DNA of 64,000 nt from Trematomus loennbergii. Lineage: Eukaryota; Chordata; Actinopteri; Perciformes; Nototheniidae. The notes under the pieces are model-generated. The model was not told the origin of the DNA and ran no database searches. It saw nothing but the letters and a program-made list of their open reading frames with translations. Below, in pieces: positions 31,948 to 44,586 of this stretch (its first letter is position 1; each line of letters begins with the position of its first letter). The DNA lies in the NCBI GenBank assembly GCA_012861695.1, contig JAAOOA010000353.1, forward strand, positions 248,001 to 312,000. The letters are read 5' to 3'. The translations under genes were made by a program, and so were the position numbers.

Positions 31948-34651
31948 TCAATTTTGATAATCTAAACCCTTAGTCTAATAATATTTTGTTCAATACTTAA
32001 ATCAATGGGAATCTTCAGATTTGAGTGTGGACTTACACAACATCAATTACATCAATAACAATCACATTAAGAACAACATAATAAGATTGAAACATTCAAT
32101 CACAATGATTGAGACAGCCAATCATAATATAAAAATCATCTCTCGTCAGTGTTTGGAGCATCTTTTGTCAAAAGCATAATAATGAACACATAAAATCACA
32201 GATACATAAAACATTTATTTTAAACTAACATCTTTTATCATTTAACCATTAGTTAATCTCATTTATCAAACTATAAAATCAAAACCAGCTTGCAGCTTAA
32301 AGATTTACTTCAAGGCAATCACTAGTCAAAAGCATTTTAAACTTAGGATCCAGCTAAGGTATAACATTCTCAGTTAAGGTATAACATTCACAGTGGTGAT
32401 TTGATCAACCTGTAATCTGAAAAATTGCAGTGTCTTCAATTTTTAGGATTACTTTTACATTTACTTCATTACGCTTTAGTCTTAGTCAAATCAATACATT
32501 CATTTTAGTCAAGTACATGACACACCTTTGTAAAAACCTGGAAAGGAAGGATTAAACATTCTTAAAACTTGAATTATTACATTTGTAAATGCTACCACTG
32601 ATCTGTACCAAATGTAAGTCTATCAATTATTCTTATTAGCCATAATTACCTGAACATCTACTTAAGGTACTTGGAAAGGGTTCTTCTGTGTTTATCTAAT
32701 GTTGAATATAGAATATCAATTTCTTTAACTTATACTTCTCTAATTTGAGGATCAAATATGCTACATAATTGTTATATGAAATATTATAAATATTTGTTTT
32801 GAAATTAATCCAGTACTTGAAACATAATTGTAGGTCTGTCTGTGCATGGGTAATACATTAAAGAGTAGTGTTGTTAAGCCTGATTGCTGCACAATTAAGG
32901 ATATTAACATTATCTGTGATAATATTAGAAATACCATATTATTCAATACCTTGTAATCTGAAAATATTCATTTATTTATTTTGTTTAGTGCGAAAGTGTA
33001 ATCTGATCTGACAAAATATATTTATCACCACTATTTAACACATGTCTGGTCATTGGAAATATAAAAACCAATCATTAATTGTACATCTGTAAACATCTGG
33101 TCATTCAATTCAAAGTTCATCTTTGTACGAGAGCTGGAAGAACATGTCCGTCAGTCTTCCTGACTCGTTCTCCTCCTCCTCCCTTTATGACACTGAGTGT
33201 CTGGTGTGTAAAGGCATCCTGATACTGTAGATTAGCACTGAGGTGCTGATTGGCTCAAACTCTTCTTCATCAGAGCGCCATATTTCAACCCCCCAATTGC
33301 TCTGCTTTTGTGTTTTTTTTCAGTGAGCACTTCCTTCAGTGAGCAGTGAAACGGAGGCTCATCTGCCTGTATTCCTTCTGCTATCTGCTTGAGAGCAGTG
33401 CGACTGTCGCATCCAGGTGTCGTCCCCCGTGATGGGAGAGGTTAGGAAGACATCAAACTGCTCCAAGAAACATGGAACCTTGTATTATAGAGGCCTCTGA
33501 AGCCCTCGCTCGTCCTGCGGGGTTGTCTGCTTGAGCCCACCGAGCAGAAAGGTGAAGAGAAGCATCCCATCTCATCAGAAAGTTGAAGAGTAGACTCCTC
33601 TCTCAGCAGAAAGGTGAAGAGAAGAGTCCCCTCTCATCAGAAAGTTGAAGAGTATAATCCTCTCATCTCGAACAACCTCGTGCTTCCTTGCACGTGGCTG
33701 GGGGTGCTCTCTGCACCCGGAGAGTGTGACCCTTTCTCTCTGACCCTTGGCCTTGAGAGCTGTCCTAGTTATCGGCACAACACCTGATAGGGATGTTTTC
33801 TGAGTGATGACAACTCAAAGTAATGGATTAGCACATTATCATTTAATTACAAAAATAGGATAGGCCCCTCAGAATTATTTGGGAGCCTTCCTGACACATG
33901 TACATTATAATTTTGAAGGTTTGTGTTAGTCATTTAACATGCAAGAAACATATACTCATCAGTCCATATAGCAGAGAAATGTTATTGTAAATTAAAGGTG
34001 AGCTAGTCCCTGTGGATATAACCCCTTCCCAATGATTCTAAATGTATGTTAATTCACCGTTTATCAGAAATACATTGTCTCTTCTATAAAACATAGGTTT
34101 GAGAAATAAATTACCCAATAAAAATAAATGGCTCAATATAATTGACTCTTCCCTCCCTTTTCTTTCATATGTTACATATGAAATAATAACTTAGGAGTCT
34201 ATTTAAGCATGGTATAGTTTATAATTAATCGAGAAGACTCAGTATCACCTGTGTGCAGCTTACAAACAATTGTGAGAAACATATATTATGCAGGATACAT
34301 TTGCAAGAACAAAGCATATCTGATTTGGGAGGAAAAACGTCATCCCCTTAACATCTGAGTTATTACTGATGGCATAGCATGAATGCTATTGGATGTCTGA
34401 GGGTGTAATTACTGAGAAATGTCAAACAAAATCAAAACCCTAAATTTGAAAACAGGTTTGCATTCCTCCACTTAAGGTGAAGTTATCATTAGAAACAATA
34501 AAAGCTAATTGTTTTGATGTAGAATCTATACATTGAATCGTTAGAGCAGAACAGAATGGTTGTATTGTAACCTGAGTTTCGTGCAGCCTTTAGTTTTATT
34601 AGGTGGAAACATTGTCTATAAAATGTGAATACATGTAGAACTAGACATATA
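31948..34651 (-). other. Interior of LTR element 2, 3' half, non-coding
   Basis: Parallels 18,922-19,694 and 21,185-23,110 of element 1. Local differences include a duplicated 'AAGGTATAACATTC' near 32,355-32,390 and a tandem set of 'CAGAAAGGTGAAGAGAAG' variants near 33,545-33,660. The longest frames are under 70 codons. Confidence 0.65.
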
Positions 34652-36400
34652 TGGCGCATTTCCACCACACGGTCGGCCTCGGCCTCGCTCGGTACTGCTA
34701 GGCCGCTTTGGGCCTTGTTAGGGCCGGCTCACTTCATGCTGCGCTTCCATTACAGTTTAGGAACTGGGGTAGTTACTATAGTAACGCAGTGTAGGCGGAG
34801 CCGTGACGTCATCTTCAATGAGAACCCCAGAAAAACAACACAGCCGTTAGCTGTTAGCACTCAAGCTCACAGCTCCTCATATCTGTTCAGAAACTAGACA
34901 AAAGTTAAACAAGTACAAACCACAGACTGTCTGTGTCATGGTGAGTACAGTCACTGCTTTATTTATGTCTGTATAGGCCGTTGTTGTGAGTGTGGACGGT
35001 CGGAGCATATACTGCGTTTGCTTAGCCAATCTCCATTTAGAAAACACGCATTTTAAAAGGTTTTTCGCAACCTGGTCTCACCAGAATGCGTGACTCCACC
35101 ACGACTCCTTAACACATGCGTGGTGGAGTCACGAACTTTGCTACATTTACGTGTCGGCACCACGCAAACAACCCCAATGTAAAGTGAATGAGGCTCCTTT
35201 GTCGTGGTGCACACACGCATTTCTACAACGTCCCGCAGTGAGCTTTTATTCTATAAAACGTTTTTAAAATCTACTTTATAGCTTGTAGTAACTCACGAGA
35301 GGCTTCTTTTATTTTATTTGTATTCATAATTTTTATTTTTCGTCAGAATGTATTATGGTGCATTATTTACCAATTTTTGTTCTCAAAAAACAGTGCATTG
35401 TGTGTAATACAACTGTGATTTTTATTAAATTAGTTAGTTTTTAAGGAAGGCCAGAGCTTCAGCTGTGTCAAATAGATTGTTCCCTTTAGTTAACGTTATT
35501 TAAAAGATAATTATATTCCTATTTGATCATGTCCCCTTTATTGTATTACGGACACAGAGAGCAATGCATCCATTCCCATTCATTTTACACCCGGAAGTAA
35601 GTATTCTCCTTACTGTCGATTGATTTTACAGTGATATCTGCATTACTCATCGACTCAAAAACACCAGATTATCCTTGTTAATTACACAACATTGATTGGT
35701 TTAAATTGTGTGCAATGCTTTTGTAATTTTCCCCTTCGATTCGGAGAAACAAATATGTGTTCAGAGTTTAGGATGGCCGAAGACACTACACTACCCAGAA
35801 TCCTCAGCTATTGTTCCGCTTTGCCTCAAGCTCTGTGATTGGTTGACCTCCAACTGCATTCCATATGGAAAAAAACGTTTCGTAAAAGATAAAATCATAC
35901 TTTATTCAGCAGTGCTTGCTTTACTCTTTGAAAGTCATCACATGAATGCATTGTAATGAATGGTTTGGCTGCATTAAACATTACACATCTGTCGTAGTTC
36001 TTTATTTATCTACAGAGATCGGGCCTCAGAATAGACCGGAAACTATTCTTTTACCGTTCGGTTTTAATTTCACAATAAAGTTAGTAGTAATCATTTGTTT
36101 TGATATTATTGTTTTTTATTAACTACTAGACCGCTGGGTCATGTTAAGACCATCTTTTCTGTGTTGCTGTGGGTTTTTTACATCGCTTTTGTGTTACAAA
36201 TATCAAAACAATAACAGAATATATCCGTCGTAAACTAAACCAGAAACAGCAGTATATTTTATTTTGTTAACACTGTAAACTTGACAGCTTTTTAACCCGC
36301 ACCTCCTACTGGTTAAAGCACGTTATTGCACGTTTAGAGTAATGCAATGCAGGTAGATTGTGTTGCTTTTTAATGACTGTTTTAAAATGCCTTTTCTTAA

Positions 36401-38432
36401 AGGGCCCATGTCATGGCCATTTCCACTGATCATAATTACATTGTTGAGGTATACTAAAATAGATTTATACTGTGCAATTTTCCAAACTCACATTGGTTTC
36501 GCATACAGCATCTCTGTCAAGCATGTGTATTCAGCAGTATTCACTTTCTCCACTAAACGACTCGTTGGAGCTCTAGCCCCCCCCTCCCTGTGAGCCTAGT
36601 GTGCTCCGATTGGTCAGCTCGGCCACTCTGTTCTGATTAGTCAACCACCAGAGAGGCTACGCCCGCTTTTTTCGGGGAACATCAGTTATAGAAGAGTGTG
36701 ACGGCCCCAGGGCCTTTGTGCAGGTGTGTTGCAGGGCTTACGGTGGGGTGGAGCTGAAGAGGGTCAGCGCGATCACGGACACCTCCGTAGCCGGTGCTAT
36801 TAATCCCAGCGGCCCGGAGTCTCTCTCCAAAGCGGCTGCAGAAGGACGAACTGAGCGACCCTCTCCCCTCGACCACCTATCTCTGCATTTACCACAATAA
36901 ATGTGCCGTGGTTTTGTAAACTCGTGTATGTCTCCTTGCCTTTCCGAGCCGGTCATAACAAAGAGTAAGTTATTTTTACCTGTAATAAACTACTACTGTT
37001 TGATGAAAATCAAATCATGGTTTGCTATATATGAATTCAGGGAAGAAAGGATAGGCCTACTAAGTATTTCCATTAAACTTTATTTTTAGAAATGTACAAA
37101 ATGAACATAAATATACATATATACACGGTATATCATCCATTCCTCCTCCTCTTGCCTGCGCCAGCCGGTGCGGTGCCTTTTAGCACGTCCCGTCCCCGTC
37201 ATGGATTGTCCGCCAGGATCTGGCTGGACGAAATCAAATGCAAATCACAAAATATTAGAGAAACTTAGTTGTTTTAGATTCGTTAGTAGTTGTGTAATGA
37301 ACAGCTTGCCTGCTAATATGCTAACCTAGCTTTGTTTACCTTGGTAGCTAACACGATATGAACGTTAGCTTGGAGGAAAGGCAACTATAATGCAGTGTAA
37401 TAAAACTACTATGAACAAAAGCTAGTGGTTCATATTAGGCTAGCAATAATGTGTTTATAATTGCAATCGTATACGGGTATTCTGCTACCATACAATGTAA
37501 CTTGCATGAATACATTGTTTTGCGCTAGCATACAGCTAGCCTCGTTAGCTACATGCAGTATGTACTGTCACAATGTACGTAAATCACCCGGAGTATACTG
37601 TATGAGTATTCCGTGTGTGTGACTGCAGACATTCTCCTGCCATGACAAACATGTAAGGCCATCTGCTGACATTGTAGTTGATATATTTAAACGCTAGCAA
37701 CGTAGCATCACAAAAATGTTTTTCCGACCAAACCTAGCTTAGCTCCGTGTTAGATCGGTTGCATACACGCTACGCCAGCTATAATGTAATTACGTTTCGC
37801 GACTGACCGCACGGCAGTATACTGTCAATAGGTATTTTGTGTGTGAATGCAGACATTCTCCTGCTATGAGATACATGTATGCAAGGCCATCTGCTGATAT
37901 TAGAGTTGATATATGGAAACTCTAGCAACTTAGTTAGCACAGTTAGCACTGTGTCAATGGCTTAGCAGTCCAACACAGTTTACACATTTAAACAGTCTTG
38001 TTTGATAAATACACAAATAACAATGCAAACTTACAGGTTGTATACCCGGATCTTCCCCTGCTCCAAACGGTCCAAACAAGCTGTGCATATCCGGCCTCAA
38101 ACTGGGCAATGTTTTGGAAGCTTTCGTCTGTGAAATGCCGGTTCTTCGAACCTCTGGAGGAGGAACACGCCGCTGCTGGTGTGGCCATAGCTCTTCGGGA
38201 TTGGTCCATTTCGTTCCGGGTACCGCATGACATCATGCGGTACCCGGAAGAATCAAATGGGCAGTGACGTATCTCCAACGAGGCGTTTTGGGGAGGTATT
38301 TTCTGTGTTAGAGTTTTACTCGCTACAGGGTGTACTTTGAGGGTTTTGACTCTGCACACCGTTTACATGCATAAAAACCTTCATAACACACAAGGGGACG
38401 GGTAATAACCAGAAAAGCATGACATGGGAGCT
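36401..38432. mobile_element. TTAA-flanked DNA element, 2.0 kb
   Basis: Ends are AGGGCCCATGTCATGG and GCATGACATGGGAGCT, with TTAA on both sides (36,397-36,400 and 38,433-38,436). Terminal motifs recur at 28,635-28,655 and 61,940-61,965. It holds a solo LTR at 36,697. A duplicated block (37,627-37,712 and 37,848-37,937, with 'GCAGACATTCTCCTGC') lies in the right half. No transposase recognised. Confidence 0.7.
36697..36960 (+). repeat. Solo LTR (264 bp)
   Basis: TGTGACGGCCCCAGG to GGTCATAACA, with a 5-bp TSD AAGAG (36,692-36,696 and 36,961-36,965). AATAAA lies near 36,896. No internal region follows, so it arose by recombination between two LTRs. Confidence 0.82.
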
Positions 38433-38500
38433 TTAATGTCTTTCATTTTTGTAAAACACTTTTGAATGTGTTATATTTGATGAAAACATTTAAATATTAA

Positions 38501-39932
38501 CCCTTTGGAGTCCTGGGCTAATTTGGCCGTTTCGCATACTTTTGATTTGTCTTACTAAACCCCATTAAGAAATGTTTGGCATGTCAATGTTTGGTATCTT
38601 TTTTTAAGGACAACCTCACCTATATAACCTGATAGTTATTTTTTCATTTTGAGATACTATATGAACATTTTGGACCCAAAATCACAAAAAAATTTAAAAA
38701 CGGATTTTGAAAATGATATTATTTTTTATATAGGTAACACAAACATGCACAACGAAACCATTTGAAAGCTGGAAATATATACATGGGATGTCACTATGAT
38801 AATGTGAAAGTTTGATTGAGGTAGCATGAACCTATATACACATTTTATGAACAAATAACAGGTGTATCCATAGGCGTTTTTTCCTAATTTCTCAAGTTCT
38901 GTCAACAGTGACACAGTAGGCACAACAAAACATTTAAAAGCTTAAATAATGTACATTGGATTTCATTCTGATAAGGCAAAAGTGTTATTATAAATATAAT
39001 ACAAATATATATTATACACATTATGTACAAAAATCTGTTTTTTCTGTCTTTATCTGTGCCACGCTTCAAAGCAGTTTCTGTCAACAGAGGGCAACATCAC
39101 AGGCTCCTCCTCCTCCTCCATGTCAAAAAACAAGCTTATAGCTTGACTCACGTTCAGAGTTCTCTTCATCATAGTTGAATCTTCAAAACTCTAAATCTAT
39201 CTAACTATATCTAAATTCTCAATGTTTGTCTGTCACTTTACTTCAATCGCCGTCTCTCTTCGTCTCCCGCCGCCTGTCTTCGTATATCTTCGTCTCTCTC
39301 CATTCCCTGCCGTCTCTCTTTGGTTCCCGCCGTCCCTCTTTATCTCGTTACATATCACTCCGTTTACCTGATTACCTCACCCCCTCCCTGGTAAATACAT
39401 CCTGTTGAGCAGGATCTACAGTTTCCAGTATTTTCCGTTTTGTAAAATTATAAAAAAACGGCGAAGATATTAAAATATGTGTTTCCATTTTTCATACTTT
39501 TGAAATATATTTGTATTAACTTTATGTCATCGTATCTCCGTGTTTACTGGGTCTTTTTGCATGAAACAAAGACTGGCATATAGTTTCAAGCCAGTACTTT
39601 CGACGGAAACACACACACACATACATCCTGTTGAGCAGGATCTACAGTTTCCAGTATTTTCCGTTTCGTAAAATGATAAAATACGGCAAAGATATTAAAA
39701 TATGTGCTTCCATTTTTCATACTTTTTAAATATATTTCTATTAACTTTATATCATCGTATCTCCGTGTTTACTGGGTCTTTTTGCATGAAACAAAGACTG
39801 GCATATAGTTTCAAGCCAGCACTTTCGACAGAAACACACGGCAATGTTGTCCGGACTGTTGTTTTTATGCGGCACCGGCTTGAACAGGTCATGTGATCTG
39901 ATCACGCCGGCGTGACGGTCGACTCCAAAGGG
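38501..39932. mobile_element. piggyBac-like element (1,432 bp)
   Basis: Perfect 12-bp terminal repeats CCCTTTGGAGTC / GACTCCAAAGGG are flanked by TTAA (38,497-38,500 and 39,933-39,936). A CCC start with TTAA duplication fits piggyBac. No transposase ORF. It contains a tandem duplication (39,398-39,840) and a 'CGTCTCTCTTCG'-rich minisatellite at 39,249-39,350. Confidence 0.78.
39398..39840. repeat. Two-copy tandem duplication, about 225 bp each
   Basis: Both units start ACATCCTGTTGAGCAGGATC and end near 'TTTCGACGGAAACACAC' or its variant. They differ at a handful of positions. Confidence 0.82.
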
Positions 39933-40893
39933 TTAAGAGTACATACTCTTAATATAGTGGGAAAGTGGAAGGTCAATGATATAAATAATATAGAATATAA
40001 AATATCAAGAAGATACTGTAAGTGATCTCTACAATAAAACAGTTTAGTGCCTGATAGGAGGATGTGCAAACAGACAAACTAATAAGGCTTTATTTAAACA
40101 TTAAAGAATACTTTAGGTTAAGGTCTTCTTTTAAATAAGAAAAAAGCTTTGGGGGTATCTACAGATATTAAGCCTGACAAAGTACTTAACGTCTAATATA
40201 TTGCATGGTTTGTTTTGGAACTTGACAATCAACTTTCCTGCAATGTTAACTATGTTGAAGCACTTATTTTAACTGATATTATACATATTAATTATACTCT
40301 TATAAGATGTATGTAGATAGTATAAGAAATGTGCAGAATATGTTTAATGGTGGTACACAGATATCGATAGATGTCTTGTAATGCACTGTTGAGGAACCTG
40401 TGACCTCATTCACTTTACATTGGGGTTGTTTGCGTGGTGCCGACACGTAAATGTAGCAAAGTTCGTGACTCCACCACGCACTGCGGTGTTAAGGAGTCGT
40501 GGTGGAGTCACGCATTCTGGTGAGACCAGGTTGGTTTTTCGCCTGCCGTCTGTCTGCAGACTTGTCAAAGCATTAATTCATGGTTTTTACTAACCGGTAT
40601 CAGTATGTTGTTACTTCGGCATCATTTTGAAACGTGTATTACAATTAAATCACGGTCAAATATGTTCATCTTGTTGTAGCCCCCTTGCCAGCGATTCTCT
40701 CTCTAGTTTAGCATACTCAGCCCGACTCAGCCCTGTTTGTTGGCCACGATAGAACCACGATTTTTTCGGGCCAGAAAAGAGGTGAAAAAGTACCCCGGGC
40801 CGGAACTAGGCCTTGTGGAAGCGCAACCAAAAACGGGCCCGGCACGACACGGCAGGCTTAAACCGCGCTCCGCGCCATGGTGGAAATGCCCCA

Positions 40894-43872
40894 TAAGAGG
40901 CCCCTGACATTAGGCCTATTTTAACAATAGTAGGGGCTTTTAACAGCTCGCCAACTTACAGGCATCCTCTGCATAGCAGTATGAATAGCCTCAAAAAAAT
41001 AAACCCACTCTGTGGTAACGAGAGTCATGTATCTGAACCAAATGCCCTAAGTGAAGCCGTTAGTCTCATCTGACTGACCCAAGGGTTGGTGCTGGTGTGA
41101 CAGGGAGGCTTCCAAGTTGTTTACAAGATTAGGTACATTACAGGAGTGTTAATGCACCCAAACATGCACACTTATCTTATTCTAGTAGAGATTAGAGGAC
41201 ATGTCTAATGTTGTGAACAAAATTATCAAGTCAAAGTTATTTTTATTTATTTTATGTATGTACCACATTTAATTTAATGATTAATCTTGAATTACTAATA
41301 ACTTTAAAGAAGGCAACAATATATAATGTGGATAAGGTGAATACTTATCCAAAGTGTGTGTGTGTCTGTGTGCGTGCGTGCGTGGGTGGGTGTGGGTGTG
41401 CGTGTGTGTGTGAACAGCTTGTCTGCCCAATGTTAAAACATTTGGGACAGCAGTGAGAATGTTATGAGAAACAATTTGTTGCTTAGACTGAACTCGAAGG
41501 AAGCTCGACTGGATAATTTAAAATAAATCAAAACACTTGTACATTGATTAAATACATTTGACATTTAGCTTGAGCTGGCTTCAATACTTTCTTTATGGTA
41601 TTTAAATTGGGCTCAAGTAGAACCCCTACATGGATTTGGCTTGCAACACAAAGTGATACCGATCTGTCTGTTATGATTTGAAAGTATCATGATTTAAAGT
41701 GTAGGCCTGTGAAGGAGAGGCCCTTGGAAAACAACATCTATTTTTTTGAACTGTAATTACTTATTTTAAAGAGATTGCAACATTATACTTTTTAAAGAAT
41801 TGCTCAATTCATTTAACACATTTATTATGCACACAATAAAAACTTCAACAAATATATTGATCCTGGCTTAACCAGCGACCTTTACTCTTTTGTTCATAAG
41901 CTTGGTTTCAGAAAACTTGTCAGTAGTTTAACAACTATTTGAATTTGAGTAATGTCTATGGAGACCAATTTGGTTGATATGAGAAATAATTTGAAGCAGT
42001 TTAATAAAGAATGTTAAACTATATTTAAAACTGTAATTGAACTTCAACTTATATTAATTATCTGATTCCAGTGGCCAGTTGGAATAGATAATCAACAAAG
42101 TTTCCATTTTGCAGCAACAGCGCAAAAGGTTTCTACAATAATTCGTATTATGTCTGAGTCTAGTTCTGTCTTATCAGCTTTGTTTCGGAATGTGTTCAAT
42201 ACATTACGTTTTTTTCATTATTACCATACAATACATAGATTTAAGAATAAATGAAACAAATAATACAACATTGACCTAATTGAGCAGACAGATTTGCCAC
42301 CCTGATCTCCTCAGGTAGGTCTTACGACCAGCAGTGATGCCTCTGAGGGTCTCAGGGTGCAGGACGGGGCATAGGGTTTATAAAAGGTCACAAACATATC
42401 TTAACATACCAGCAATACAATTTAAGAATGTATTCTTAAAACAATATAATCTACTGTTCTTCTTACACCTACAGCACACACCCTGAATAGTGTGCTTCGT
42501 GTTTACATTTCCTCTGCACACTCAGATGCAGGACATAAAAACACTCTTTTGATATTTTTCATTTTACAGCACATTTATACTACCAGAATTTTGCTTTACA
42601 TCTTTATATTATTTATTTGTCTCAAGTCATTTACTTTTGGTGAGTAACTAAAGTTTAGTATATTTACCCTGGCTATGGACTGATGCATTATTAGTTGTTA
42701 CAAAACATACACAAGACGGCGGTTAGACAAACCAATATAGACCCCCGATACAAACAATCAGACAAACAAACACAAACTCGTAATAAACGCCAGCGCACCA
42801 GCAAAGCTCATCCAGCTCAATTTAGTCCGAATTAAGAGGTTTCAGAGGGGGTAGGGAATTATCTCTTAGTGCGGCGCCTTGACTCACGCTACCACCCTTG
42901 TATACAAGTCCTGCGATCGGTACCTGATGACCATCCAAGAGCTATAACTAGCTTATCCTCTTGCGACACCACTACTCTATTCTAGTGGCGCTATGCCCCC
43001 CCGATCAGGAGCGCAGACTTTTTTCCGCTACCCTTTCTCTCCAACAACAGCACACTTAATAGTAGTCCTGCACGGACCAGCCTATACACTCGCTATCGTG
43101 TTCATTACAACGATGAAACACAGTCTTGCTCTACACTCGCATGCCACTGCCCACCCGTGATCAATTAGCCTATCATTTTATGTATGCACCCCGGACCAGC
43201 ACCAGTTCCTCCAGCAATGTAGAGAACTGTGGCGCATCAGGTAATGCACGCACCTCGCGCTGCCCCGTCTTACCAGCACGTAGAAGACGGTCACAAACAA
43301 CGAGAGTGTTTTTAGACCATCTCGTTTTTAATAGAGACGGCGGTGGTGTGAGTTAAAGCTATAGACAAAGGCTGTGACTTTCTCCCTCTCAGTGCACTTC
43401 ACCAGCCACACAGATACGGGGAGGTATTTACACACACACCCCGAGCTGCAGCTGGAGCCGTGTTTATAGAGGCAATAGTGGTAATATCTCTGGCTGCTTC
43501 TTCCTAACTGCTATTGTTGGCCGCTGAAACCCCTAGATGTCGGCGATTTGTTCAATACAAATCTTTACATTGCTTTCATACAGAAGTTCCACTTTACTGA
43601 TGCCCTTCATTAAGGTTTCTCTAAACATGAGCTGTGTATGCTTGTATGGCACTTCCGTCCCGAGCAGCATACACAGAGGAAATCAGCCAGGACAGAGTCC
43701 CCAGACACTGATCCCCTGGGTTCACTATCCCCAAATGTTCATGAACCAAAAACGAAACACAGCCGCTCAGCTTCACAGATAATTTTAGGATACCGTCAAT
43801 CACAGATTCTGGTAAGGCAATGTCCAAATGTGGATTTGAAATTACACTTACCAGTTCTGAAGATTTGTTGGT
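40894..43872 (-). other. Interior of LTR element 2, 5' half, non-coding
   Basis: Aligns with 23,105-26,520 of element 1, less a 0.5 kb block. A GT-rich run lies at 41,355-41,412. No family-like ORF. Confidence 0.65.
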
Positions 43873-43890
43873 ATCCTGCCGACAACGCCA
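43873..43890 (-). promoter_or_regulatory. Primer-binding site of LTR element 2, tRNA-Ser-like
   Basis: The minus strand reads TGGCGTTGTCGGCAGGAT, three bases from the right LTR. It is identical to 26,521-26,538. Confidence 0.7.
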
Positions 43891-43893
43891 ATT

Positions 43894-44309
43894 TGTGAGG
43901 GAAACTTCTGTGTAGCAATGCAGTGGGAGTCACCGACTCAGGAAGGAGACACGGGGAGAGCTGGAGCTTTGATGTCAAACACTGATGGTTTATTTAGGAG
44001 CTTCGGCTGGAGAATTCACAAAGCAAGTCCAAGAGTCAGAGGTTCTGACTTCACGGTAGAGTTGCCACGTCAATTCTGAAGAACTCTACCCCAGACCCAT
44101 GTATATAGCTAGTTCAGAGAGAATAATCACATTGTGCATAACAAGATAGAATGATAACACCTCTATCAGCTGACGCCAACAGGCAGGAACAGGGAGACAA
44201 AACACTGAGAGCACAGCAGCCAAGGTTACAGGTGCGTGTGCTCAGTCAGGACAGTATGAACTCATAAACTGGGTCAAAGTTATGGGCCTTGGAAAATATT
44301 TCCCCAACA
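43894..44309 (-). repeat. LTR of element 2 (right, 5' LTR)
   Basis: 416 bp, pairs with 31,515-31,932 and is followed by TAATT. Confidence 0.87.
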
Positions 44310-44586
44310 TAATTCATTTAATTGTATTTTGGTCGTTGTATTTTCTCCAGTGTGGAATATACAAATTCATATGCAAGGCTGTTCTTTTTCTCTTTAAGTT
44401 CTTTGGAGATAAAGCAGGTACATGCGACATGTAACTAATGCTAGCAAGAAGCTTCATGATAGCACCGGTATATTTTTATAAGTGCGTCACTTCTAACTGA
44501 TCTATAGGGGCTACCTCATCACTTCAATCAAGTTAAGCTGTTTTTCTCAATTTGGACACTTCGAGGATCTCATTATTTGACCTTAA

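Larger units (their letters stand above)
35069..40532. mobile_element. Long-TIR element with 10-bp TSD, Mutator-like candidate
   Basis: Ends are AACCTGGTCTCACCAGAATG and its mirror. The inverted match extends about 130-150 bp (to 'CCCCAATGTAAAGTGAATGAG'). Direct flanks GGTTTTTCGC lie at 35,059-35,068 and 40,533-40,542, and copy B shows the unoccupied site. The TIR contains an inner palindrome built on CGTGACTCCACCACG. About 2 kb remain after removing two nested elements, and no transposase was found. TSDs of 9-10 bp fit Mutator-like elements best. Confidence 0.75.
34652..40893. mobile_element. Harbinger-like MITE, copy C (split by a 5.5 kb element)
   Basis: Ends are TGGCGCATTTCCACCACACG and ATGGTGGAAATGCCCCA. 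About 768 bp remain after removing the insertion and its TSD, the same length as copy B. The empty site survives in element 1 at about 23,105 (ACATTAAGAGACC), supporting a TWA target. Confidence 0.8.
31515..44309 (-). mobile_element. LTR retroelement 2, non-coding, with nested insertions
   Basis: LTRs are at 31,515-31,932 and 43,894-44,309, with a perfect 5-bp TSD TAATT (31,510-31,514 and 44,310-44,314). The polypurine tract and primer site match those of element 1. Total length is 12.8 kb, or about 6.6 kb after removing the MITE and its contents (34,652-40,893). No retroelement protein motif is present on either strand. It belongs to the same family as element 1, but the LTR is about 100 bp shorter and differs in its 3' part. 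Confidence 0.85.

Noticed and set aside
39398..39840. CRISPR-like or satellite array
   Set aside because: Only two copies of a long unit, inside a transposon, in a eukaryote.
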